Part shown: positions 53,327 through 61,600 of the stretch, piece by piece
Layout: every line of letters starts with the position of its first letter
Position numbering within the stretch: position 1 is the stretch's first letter
NCBI RefSeq assembly: GCF_014203645.1
Contig: NZ_JACHJL010000008.1
Span: 186,001-250,000 of the forward strand
Origin: Streptomyces zagrosensis
GTDB taxonomy: Bacteria; Actinomycetota; Actinomycetes; Streptomycetales; Streptomycetaceae
DNA length: 64,000 bases
Direction of reading: 5' to 3'
Translations under genes and position numbers: made by a program
Notes under the pieces: generated by a model
Seen by the model: only the letters and a program-made list of their open reading frames with translations
The model's database searches: none
What the model was told of the DNA's origin: nothing

Positions 53327-53403
53327 CTGCTGTGTGTGCTGTGCCTGCTGTGCCTGCTGTGTGTGCTGTGCCTGCTGTGTGTGCTGTGCCTGCTGTGTGT
53401 GCC
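53327..53403. repeat. 18-bp tandem repeat upstream of the tube gene
   Basis: CTGCTGTGTGTGCTGTGC occurs three times, with a half unit (CTGCTGTGC) inserted after the first and a truncated fourth copy at the end. It fills the gap between the 704-residue protein stop and the tube start. Confidence 0.9.
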
Positions 53404-53412
53404 TCGCGCCTG

Positions 53413-55527
53413 TCAGTGCCTGGTGTCGATCAGATAGCCGGCTCGCTCGCGCTCAAGTCGCAGCTCGGCCTTCAACAGCCGGCTGAGCGGCGCGAACAAG
53501 GCCCGTACCAACTCGTCGGTGACCGCAGGAGCGCCACCGCGTCCCCCGGGCGCCCCCTGGCCGCCGCCCTCGCCCGCGCCGCCCGCGGGGTCACCACCGT
53601 CCGCCGCCCCCGAGTCGGCGGCTGGTTCCGCTGCGGGCTCGGGCTCCGGCTCGTCGGCCGGCTCCAGCCCTGGATCGAGGGGCAGGTCGGGGGGCGGCGG
53701 ATCGGCCGTCTCGGTCTCTCGCTGCACGGTTGCCGGCCAGCCAACAGCCCCGGAGGCCGATGGCCCGGCCGGCGGCCGGAACACCACGGAGCCGTCCACC
53801 ATCCGCTGCGCCACCCCCGCGGAGACGGCCACCGCGCCGGCGTCGAGCAACGGCGAGGACCCGGGACGACGCGGGGAACCGGCGGCTGAAGGCCGCCCGG
53901 CGGCCCGTTGCACTGACAGCCCTGGTGACGGACCCGGCAGGGACCCGGCGGATGGCCACTGCCGCTCCCTCCCGAGGCCGCCGCCGGACCGCGAACTCGT
54001 CGGGCTCGCGACAGCCGGCCCTGACCACCGCTGCACCGCAGCAGCCCCGCGCACGGCAGTTGAGCCGGACGCCCCCGGAGGGTCAGCGGGAGCGTCCCAA
54101 TGAATCGGTACGGGGCGATCGCCGGTCCCCGCAGACGCAGCGCTCACGGTCTCCGGCACCGCACCGGAGAACAGTGGGAGCGAGCGCTGGGCCACCAGTG
54201 GCGCCATGGGCCCGGCCCATAGCGCCGGCTCGGCGGCGGGCAACGGGGCGCCATCGGCACTCGCCGGCCGCACGGGAACGGGCGAGCGCTGCACCGCCCA
54301 CCCGGCATCCCCGGGGCCGTCGTCGCCGGGTGCCGAACCCGCCCCGGGCCGCTGCCCCGGCTCCGCCACACGGGCCACGATGGGGCTGCGCGCCGGCTGT
54401 TGCTCCGGCTTTTGCTCCGGCTGCGGTGGCCCCGTCTCATCCGCGGTACGGGCCACCAGTGGGTCCGCGCCGAGCAGCGGACGGGACGGCGGCTCGTCGG
54501 TGGCCGCGAGGTCCATCTCGCCGGGCGGGAGGATCGGCTCACCGGATGAGGGGACCAACTTATCGGGTGAGTCGGGGTGTTCGGCCGGGGGCGGGGGCGG
54601 CTCGATGGGTTGTGCTGGGATCGGCCCCGGCTCCGTAGACCGCGCCACGACCGGGCCACCGGCCGCCGCGTCGCCGCTCGCACAGGCCGCACCGCTCGCA
54701 CCGGTCGCACTGAGCACGCCAGTTGCCTCCTTTACGCCGCTTGCCTCGCTGGGCGGCGTGGGGGCCGGCAGCGGCACGGGCGCGGCCCCGGTACTCGCCG
54801 CGGGCTTGCGCTGCGCGGTCGGCGGCAGCCCCGACAACGGCGGCCCGAGGCCCAAGCCCCGCGGCCCGAACGCCTGGGATGCACCGGCCTGCTGCCCCGT
54901 CGCCCCCACGGACCGCTGCGCGGAGAGGTGCCGCGCAGCATCCGCGGGAGGGGCGAGCCGGGCCGGGCCGGGGCCCGGGTCCGTGGCTGGCGCGGGCAAG
55001 GGCGCGGGCAGACTGGGCAACTCCCGTACGAGCGCGGGCTGTAGCGGACGCGCGGAGGTCAGCGGCTCGGTGGCGACCCGCTGCACCGGCACGGCCGGCC
55101 CCACCGCGCTGGCCGGTGGCGCGGCGAAGCCCCGTACGGGCAGAGCGGACGTGGCGGACGCGGCAGCCGTTACGGGCGTGGCGGGCTCAGCTGGGTCGGT
55201 GAGGCCGTGGCCGATGCCGGAGGGTGCGTCGGCGCTGATGAAGTGGCCGAGCGGCGCGGTGAGGGAGGCGTTGCGCCAGGTGCCGAGCGAGGCTCGGAAC
55301 TGGTCCGGGTCGGCCATCACCGGCGCGGCGCCCACGGTCCGCTGCACGGGCGGCAGTTCGTGCCATGCCTGAGCGCCAGCGGCGGACGCGCCGGAAACGG
55401 ACACATCGAGAGCGGACGCGGCGGGATCGGACGCGTCAGGAACGGACGCGTCGGGCGGGGCCGGGGTGGGTGCCGGGCCGGTGGCGGCACCGGGCCCCCG
55501 GCCTGTCAGCCAGGTCAGGAATCCCAT
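53413..55527 (-). CDS. Large disordered Pro/Ala-rich CIS-locus protein with repeated (A/V)QR motifs
   Basis: 704 residues, function not recognised. The N-terminus MGFLTWLTGR may be a short helix; residues about 20-660 look disordered (Pro, Ala, Gly, Ser). Ten short motifs of the form (P/A/S/T/V)-(V/A)-Q-R are scattered through it (PVQRTVG, PVQRVAT, SAQRSVG, TAQRKPA, AVQRSPV, VAQRSLP, AVQRWSG, SVQRAAG, VAQRMVD, TVQRETE), plus three VARxxE/D. The last 35 residues (TDELVRALFAPLSRLLKAEL, then RLERERAGYL) are a predicted helix. It lies in the structural operon between the small assembly genes and a tube gene. Possible roles are scaffold, tape-measure-like or cargo adaptor; none is proven. Confidence 0.7.
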   Translation of the reverse strand: MGFLTWLTGRGPGAATGPAPTPAPPDASVPDASDPAASALDVSVSGASAAGAQAWHELPPVQRTVGAAPVMADPDQFRASLGTWRNASLTAPLGHFISADAPSGIGHGLTDPAEPATPVTAAASATSALPVRGFAAPPASAVGPAVPVQRVATEPLTSARPLQPALVRELPSLPAPLPAPATDPGPGPARLAPPADAARHLSAQRSVGATGQQAGASQAFGPRGLGLGPPLSGLPPTAQRKPAASTGAAPVPLPAPTPPSEASGVKEATGVLSATGASGAACASGDAAAGGPVVARSTEPGPIPAQPIEPPPPPAEHPDSPDKLVPSSGEPILPPGEMDLAATDEPPSRPLLGADPLVARTADETGPPQPEQKPEQQPARSPIVARVAEPGQRPGAGSAPGDDGPGDAGWAVQRSPVPVRPASADGAPLPAAEPALWAGPMAPLVAQRSLPLFSGAVPETVSAASAGTGDRPVPIHWDAPADPPGASGSTAVRGAAAVQRWSGPAVASPTSSRSGGGLGRERQWPSAGSLPGPSPGLSVQRAAGRPSAAGSPRRPGSSPLLDAGAVAVSAGVAQRMVDGSVVFRPPAGPSASGAVGWPATVQRETETADPPPPDLPLDPGLEPADEPEPEPAAEPAADSGAADGGDPAGGAGEGGGQGAPGGRGGAPAVTDELVRALFAPLSRLLKAELRLERERAGYLIDTRH

Positions 55528-55561
55528 CGGTACGTCGGACCTCCCCCTCGCTCGGCGTGGT

Positions 55562-55705
55562 TCACTGTCCGCTCAGCCGGGCGACCTGGTGCACGTACTG
55601 GAGCCGGTCCGCATGCTCCAGGTCGAGGATCTGATCGAGCGACCAGTGGAAGTGGTAGGCGAGGTACGCGACTTCCTCGTATATCCGGTCGGCCGCGTAC
55701 GTCAC
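55562..55705 (-). CDS. Short DUF6760-like CIS protein (47 aa)
   Basis: A 47-residue gene: GTG at 55705, TGA at 55562. The product begins MTYAADRIYEEVAYLAYHFH and continues WSLDQILDLEHADRLQYVHQ. This is the pattern of the small DUF6760 proteins that sit next to CIS/phage-tail tube genes, possibly tail-assembly chaperone-like. It overlaps the preceding gene by GTGA and is followed 34 nt later by the 704-residue gene, so it is an operon member. Confidence 0.82.
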   Translation of the reverse strand: MTYAADRIYEEVAYLAYHFHWSLDQILDLEHADRLQYVHQVARLSGQ

Positions 55706-56172
55706 GATTCCCCCAGGCGACCACCACCGGCGAGGTCCACGGCGAACGCTTCCCGGCAGGCTGGGCAGGTCACCGAGGCGCGGGTGTGCCCCTCGGCGTT
55801 GATCCTGCGGTAGAAGTCCTGGAGAAATGCCAGGTCAGAGGCGAACAGGTCCTCGACGATGCCCGGATGGATGTCCTCGATCGTGCCGAGCCTAGTGAGC
55901 ACGCGGGAGATCAGCACAACAGACAGGTACGCGGAGTTCTCTCGCACCCGGTCATCCCGCAGCGGAACCAACTCGTCCCGCGCGGTTGCCAGCCGCATCA
56001 CCCCCGACCTGTGAACGGTGCCCGACTCGTCCACGTAGCCACGCGGCAGCTCGAAGCTGAACTCGGTGCGCAGCCGCTGCGATTGGCCTGCGTGTCCCTC
56101 CTCCTGGCGTGTTGCGGAAGCGCCGGCCGGGGCCGTCGCCTGTGCGGTGACGGCAACGGTGCGTCGCCGCAT
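55702..56172 (-). CDS. Conserved CIS assembly-type protein (phage tail assembly-like)
   Basis: 156 residues. A central segment FSFELPRGYVDESGTVHRSG ... MRLATARDELVPLRDDRVRE, then YLSVVLISRVLTRLGTIEDI and CPACREAFAVD near the end. This pattern is shared by small proteins found beside tube and DUF6760 genes in actinobacterial CIS loci, but I cannot name a confirmed function. Only one CxxC pair is present. The ATG at 56172 shares one base with the tube stop; a GTG one codon earlier is equally possible. Confidence 0.7.
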   Translation of the reverse strand: MRRRTVAVTAQATAPAGASATRQEEGHAGQSQRLRTEFSFELPRGYVDESGTVHRSGVMRLATARDELVPLRDDRVRENSAYLSVVLISRVLTRLGTIEDIHPGIVEDLFASDLAFLQDFYRRINAEGHTRASVTCPACREAFAVDLAGGGRLGES

Positions 56173-56615
56173 CACTCGACTTCAATGCTTTCGTAGGTGA
56201 TGGCGAGCTTTTCGGTGAGGACAGAGGTGTCGCCCGCCTTCAGCGCGCTGATCTCCAATGTCTTGGGCCAGGCGTTAATGAGCTTGTACCGCTTGATCGG
56301 AATGCCTTCGTAGTCGTAGACAATGATGGAGCCGTTACGGCGGGCGTTGTGCATTTTCCCGAATCGGGAATCGCTGACCCATCGCTCGAAACTGTTGTCC
56401 TCGGTCAGGCCGCGGGTGACGGTGACTTCACCGGCCTTCGGGCGCCCGGGGAGCTTTTTGATTGCGTACTTTCCATCGGCGGTATTCTGCTTGAGTTCGA
56501 TGACGTCCTGTTCCAGCTTTAGGCCGGTGACCTCGGTTATCTGCCGGATCAGCACGCTGTCGAATTCCAGGCCGAAGGAGTGTCCGACGGAACTGTCGAG
56601 ATCGGGGAGCGGCAT
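56172..56615 (-). CDS. CIS inner-tube protein (main tube, gp19-like)
   Basis: 147 residues: MPLPDLDSSVGHSFGLEFDS, ITEVTGLKLEQDVIELKQNT, VTVTRGLTEDNSFERWVSDS and AWPKTLEISALKAGDTSVLT are the phage T4 gp19-like/conserved virus tail tube pattern. It forms the rigid hollow tube inside the sheath that carries or delivers cargo. It lies 128 nt downstream of the sheath gene; the gap contains GGGCT repeats. The start is ATG 56615. Confidence 0.93.
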   Translation of the reverse strand: MPLPDLDSSVGHSFGLEFDSVLIRQITEVTGLKLEQDVIELKQNTADGKYAIKKLPGRPKAGEVTVTRGLTEDNSFERWVSDSRFGKMHNARRNGSIIVYDYEGIPIKRYKLINAWPKTLEISALKAGDTSVLTEKLAITYESIEVE

Positions 56616-56687
56616 GGCAGCCTCCTTGGGTCAGTCGGTCAGTCAGACAGGTAGGTGCGGTCAGGCAGGCACGTACAGGGCTGGGCT

Positions 56688-56712
56688 GGGCTGGGCTGGA
56701 CTCGGCTGGGCT
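56688..56712. repeat. GGGCT short tandem repeat before the tube gene
   Basis: GGGCT appears four times in a row followed by GGACTCGGCTGGGCT, in the spacer between sheath and tube genes, after GTCAGTCGGTCAGTC-type units at 56630-56650. Possibly affects sheath:tube expression; not shown. Confidence 0.75.
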
Positions 56713-56743
56713 GTACTTGTCTCGGCTGGGCCGCCAGGCGTGG

Positions 56744-58354
56744 TCACTCATCGACTGCCCCCGTGCCGCCGGAGAGTTGGGCGAGCCGGAAGACCACGAA
56801 CTCCGCTGGCTTGACCGGGGCCACCCCCACCTCGCAGATGACCCGTCCCGCGTCGATGCTCTCCGGCGGGTTGGTCTCCCGGTCGCACTTGACGTAGAAG
56901 GCTTCGTCCGGGGTGAGCCCGAAGAGCGCCCCCTTGCGCCATTCGTTGACGAGGAAGGCCGAGATCGTCCGCCGGACGCGGGCCCACAGAGCATCGTCGT
57001 TGGGCTCGAAGACGACCCACTGGGTGCCGGCGAGGATCGACTCCTCCAGATAGTTGAAGAGCCGTCGTACGTTGAGGTAGCGCCAGGCCGGATCGGCGGC
57101 GAGGGTCCGCGCGCCCCACACCCGGATACCGCGCCCGGGGAAGGCCCGGATGCAGTTGAGCCCGATGGGGTTGAGCAGGTCGTGCTCGCCCTTGGTGATC
57201 TGCGTCTGGAGTGCGACAGCGCCGCGCACCACCTCGTTGGCGGGGGCCTTGTGCACGCCGCGCGACTCGTCGTTACGGGCCCACACGCCGGCGATGTGGC
57301 CGCTGGGCGGCACAAAGGCGTTACGCCCCGCGGCCGGGTCGAAGACCTTGATCCACGGGTAATACAGCGTGGCGTACTTCGAATCGAAGCCCGTCGTGTC
57401 CGTACGCCAGGTTTTGACCTGCTGCGGGCTCAGCCCGGGCGGTGGGTCGAGAATGGCGATCCGATCGCCCATCGTCTCGCAGTGCGCGATCAGCCCCTGC
57501 TGGACCGAGACCACCGTCTCCAGGTCCAGTACGCGCCGCTCGTAGGCGCTCATCAGGTCGGGAGCCACGATCATCGTGATCTCCTCGACCGCCTCAAGCC
57601 CGCCGAACCCGGTGCGCTGGTCCGGGTCGCCCACGTACGACTCGACCGTGAGCGCCTGGGGCGCCACGCCCGCCCCTCCGCCGGGCGGCACGGCGAGCGT
57701 GACCGACTGCGCCTCGGGCCGCGGGGGCGCCGCGCCCTTCCCCTGCTCCTCAAGGGCGATCAACCGCGACTGCGCCCCGACCTGGGTGACGGCGTTTTCC
57801 TTGCTGCGCTTGGTGGTGACCGCGAGATAGGTTTCGGCGACCTTCCCGTCGTGCCGGACCACCAGCTTGAACACGTCTTGCGGCGGGTCCTCGGCCTCCG
57901 GGTCCGCGACCTCGACCCTGATCTCTCCGGTCACCCCTGGCAGGGTCCGTACGACATAGGGGCCGAGCCTGGCGTGTGGCGCTACGTCGATCTCCTGCGG
58001 CGTCTCCCGCGAGGTGCCTGGTGCGCTGCCGGGCGGGGTGTCTGGTGAGGCCACTTGCGAGGCGCCACCGCCTGTTCCGTGCTCGGCCCGCGGGCCGCCG
58101 ATGCGCACGACGTAGCAGATGCCGCCGCCGTTGGCGAAGTACCCGTAGACGGAGGTTGCCAGGTACGTCCCCTCAACGAAGTCGCCGAATACGCCGACGA
58201 ACTGGGTCCAGTTCGTGATCAGCGTCGGCTCGTTGAAGGGGCCCTTCTGCGCGAATCCCACGAAGGCGGCGACCGAAGTCCCCACTCCCTCGATGGGCCG
58301 CGATCCGGACTCCACCTCTTCGACGTAGACGCCCGGGGACAGGTACGACGGCAT
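56744..58354 (-). CDS. CIS contractile sheath protein
   Basis: 536 residues. The start MPSYLSPGVYVEEVESGSRP, GTSVAAFVGFAQKGPFNEPT and ITNWTQFVGVFGDFVEGTYL are the conserved tail-sheath N-terminus. The C-terminal domain (WRYLNVRRLFNYLEESILAG, TQWVVFEPNDDALWARVRRT, then LVNEWRKGALFG and GVAPVKPAEFVVFRL) is the interlocking core. The sheath contracts to drive the tube. ATG at 58354 with AAGGAG 7 nt upstream. It is the first gene of the minus-strand structural set and diverges from the effector gene across 281 nt. A single sheath gene is seen in this window. Confidence 0.95.
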   Translation of the reverse strand: MPSYLSPGVYVEEVESGSRPIEGVGTSVAAFVGFAQKGPFNEPTLITNWTQFVGVFGDFVEGTYLATSVYGYFANGGGICYVVRIGGPRAEHGTGGGASQVASPDTPPGSAPGTSRETPQEIDVAPHARLGPYVVRTLPGVTGEIRVEVADPEAEDPPQDVFKLVVRHDGKVAETYLAVTTKRSKENAVTQVGAQSRLIALEEQGKGAAPPRPEAQSVTLAVPPGGGAGVAPQALTVESYVGDPDQRTGFGGLEAVEEITMIVAPDLMSAYERRVLDLETVVSVQQGLIAHCETMGDRIAILDPPPGLSPQQVKTWRTDTTGFDSKYATLYYPWIKVFDPAAGRNAFVPPSGHIAGVWARNDESRGVHKAPANEVVRGAVALQTQITKGEHDLLNPIGLNCIRAFPGRGIRVWGARTLAADPAWRYLNVRRLFNYLEESILAGTQWVVFEPNDDALWARVRRTISAFLVNEWRKGALFGLTPDEAFYVKCDRETNPPESIDAGRVICEVGVAPVKPAEFVVFRLAQLSGGTGAVDE

Positions 58355-58635
58355 ACCACTCTCCTTGACCGGGGAAATCAAGGCGATTCTCGTCACCCAA
58401 AGGATCACGGGATAGGACTTTGGGCCGCCCCGACGTGCCTGCCGGGCTGCCCGAATGGGCAATGGATACCTTCTCGCCGGACACCGGAAAGTGCACCCGA
58501 TTATTCCCTGCCGCTGCGCGCTTTCGATCATTATCGGGGCGCATCCTGACCCTCATGTCAGGGGCGCTGGCGAAGAATGCGGGATGCCACGGCCGGGCGG
58601 CGTGCACAGCGCCCCGGCGGTAATGCGGTGACGTC
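58355..58635. promoter_or_regulatory. Divergent promoter region between sheath and effector
   Basis: 281 nt, with AT-richer patches near 58366-58440 and 58490-58535 that could hold promoters in both directions, and a short inverted repeat CCTGAC-n6-GTCAGG at 58545-58562. No gene fits. The shared region would allow coordinated control of particle and cargo. Confidence 0.5.
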
Positions 58636-61600
58636 GTGAAGGCCGCGCCCGATGCCGCCTCCGCGCCGAAGGACCACGCGCGGCAACCGGCGCGGCCCGG
58701 CTCCCCCGAGCATACGGATCATGCTACGGCCCCGGCGGCGGGCCCGGCCCGGGCAACGAGCGGCCGGGGTCTTGACCGGCGCGCAGTCCAACGGTTGCAA
58801 GGCGCGGCGGGGAACGCCGCGGTCTCCCGGCTGGTGGCGCAGCGGTACAAGGCGCCGGTAAAGCCCTCGCCTTCGCAGGCGCCGGGGTTTCGCAGGGTGA
58901 AGGCCGACGTCGGGATGAAGAAGCAGACCGTCAAGCAGCACCAGCCGGCGACGGTGGAGTCCCGTTCGGCGCAGGACGCGGCGGTGGCGCCGCCGGACGA
59001 CAAGGAGGCGCAGGGCAAAGCGGCGCAGGCCGAGAAGATGGATGCGGCCAAGCCGGGCGAATTCAACAAGCAGGCGTTCATCGACGCGGTGAACAACGCG
59101 ATCGCCGCCCAGGCACCGAAGAACCTCAACGAGGCCGACAAGTTCGCCGACTCCGGCAAGGCCGACCAGGTCAAGGAGCAGGTGGACGGCAAGGTCACGG
59201 ACGGCAAGAAGACCTCGGCCAAGGACATCGAGACCACCACGAAGGCCGCCCCCGACACCTCCAAGGCCAAGGAGAAGAAGGTCACCCCGATGACGGCTGA
59301 CAAGCCGCCGGGGAATCCTGGAGCGCCGAGCGCGAACGACGCGGTCCCGGCCAAACAGCCGCCGGAGGTCACGGACTTCTCCGCTGGACCGCAGCAGAAC
59401 GACAAGGCGATGGCGGACGCCGAGGTCACCGAGGAGCAGCTGGCCAAGGGCAACGAGCCGCAGTTCGACGAGGCGTTGGGCGAGAAGAAGAAGGCCGAGC
59501 AGGACGCGAAGAAGGCCGGTCCGCAGGGCCGGCAGGCCGAGGAGCAGGAGCTCACGGACGCGAAGGCGGGGGCCGCGGCTGCGGGCACCACGGCAATGGC
59601 CTCGCTGACGGCGACTCGCAGCGAGGCGGGCCAGAAGGTCGATGGCGGCAAGGGCGAGACCAAGTCGAAGGACGAGAAGAAGCGCGAAGAGGTAACGGCC
59701 AAGCTCCAGAAGGTCTTCGACGCGGCGAAGAAAGACGTCGAGTCCACGCTTGAGGGCCTGGACAAGAAGGTGGACGACCAGTTCACACAGGGCGAGAAGG
59801 CGGCGCGGGACGCGTTCACCGCGGACCACAAGCGCCGGATGAAGAAGTACAAGGACAAACGCTACTCAGGCTTGATGGGCAAGGGCCGCTGGATCAAGGA
59901 CAAGTTCAAGGGCCTCCCGAAAGAGGGCCTGAACATCTTCCAGGAGTCCCGCAAGCTCTACGTCTCCACCATGCAGGGCGTCATCTCCAGCGTCGCCGAC
60001 ACGATCGGCACCGAACTCGGCAAGGCCAAGGCCCGTATCAAGCAGGGCCGTTCTGAGCTCAAGGCCGAGGTCGAGAAGCTGCCAGCGGACCTCAAGAAGT
60101 ACGGCGAGGAGGCAGCGAAGGACTTCGAGGGCAAGTTCGAGGACCTGGAGACCAAGGCCAACGAGAAGTCCGACGAATTGGTACAGACCCTCGCGCAGAA
60201 GTACACGCAAGCGCTACAGAAGATCGACGAGGAGATCAAGAAACTCCAGGACGCCAACAAGGGCCTGGTCGCCAAGGCGAAGGACGCCATCGTCGGTGCC
60301 ATCAAGACCATCATGGAGCTCAAGAACCTCCTGATGGGCATCCTCGCCAAGGCAGCATCCGCCATCGGCAAAATCATCAAGGACCCCATCGGCTTCCTGG
60401 GCAACCTGGTGAAGGCCGTGAGCGCCGGCCTCAACCTCTTCACATCCAACATCGCGGACCACCTGAAAAAGGGCCTGGTCGGCTGGCTCCTTGGCACCGC
60501 CACCAAGGCCGGCATAGAGATCCCGGCGAAGTTCGACATGAAGGGCATCGTCCAACTGGTCGCCTCCATGCTCGGCCTCACCTGGGACAACCTCCGCGCC
60601 CGCATTGTGGGCAAGGGCGTCCCCGAAGAGGCGATGGAGAAGGTCGAACAGTCAGTCCCGGCAGCGGGCGCCCTGGCCCGCGAGGGCCCGGCCGGTGCGG
60701 TGGACGAAATCCAGGTCGAAACGGGCGACCTGAAAACGAAGATCCTGGATGACCTGAAGTCCTACCTGGTGCCGACGGTCATCATCGCGGGCATTACGTG
60801 GATTGCTTCCCTGCTGACGCCGGCTTCGGCCTTCGTACGCGCGGTCAAGGCAATCATCGACATCGTCACCTTCATCGTGAACCAGGGCGCGCAAATCGTC
60901 GAGTTCGTGAATGCGGTCCTGGACGCGGTGATCGCTATCGCGGGCGGGGGCAGCGCGGGCGTCCCGAAGATGGTCGAGGCTGCGTTGGCGGCGAGCATTC
61001 CGCTGTTGATCGGGTTCCTGGCGGCTTTGGTGGGCGTTGGCGGGCTCGCCAACAAGGTGAAGAGCGTGCTGCGGGCCGCGGGGCGGCCGGTGGGGCGGGC
61101 TATTGATCGGATTGTGGGGGTGATTGCTCGGAGGGGGAGGGCGATTTGGGGGCGGTTGCAGGGCGACAAGAAGAAGGGGAGGCCAGCACGCGAGAGCTCG
61201 CAGACGGACAAGAGAGAGACGAGGCTTAAAGGGCATGAACAACAGAGAAGGGAGAGCGATAAAAAACCCATTCCCCCAAAAGAGAAGGAAAGAGCTCTAC
61301 GTAGAGCAGCAGAAGAAGCCCAAAGACGACTGTCCTCTGGCCGCCCCATTGAGAGCGTACCTAATACCCTAAAAACAATCCACCGAAAGTGGGCAAGCAA
61401 AGGAGTGAGCAGTGTCCGAATTATACAAGACGGCCCTGCCACATACAAGATTCAGACACACGGCAGCCCCAGCCATACCAACAACGAGCACTTATATTTA
61501 CTGCGTCCCATTCACGAGCCTATTTCCGATCCCTGGACGGAGGAAGAGCTGAGAATCTGGAAAGACATTACCCAAAAGACCTGCGATGAAACTATGAAAA

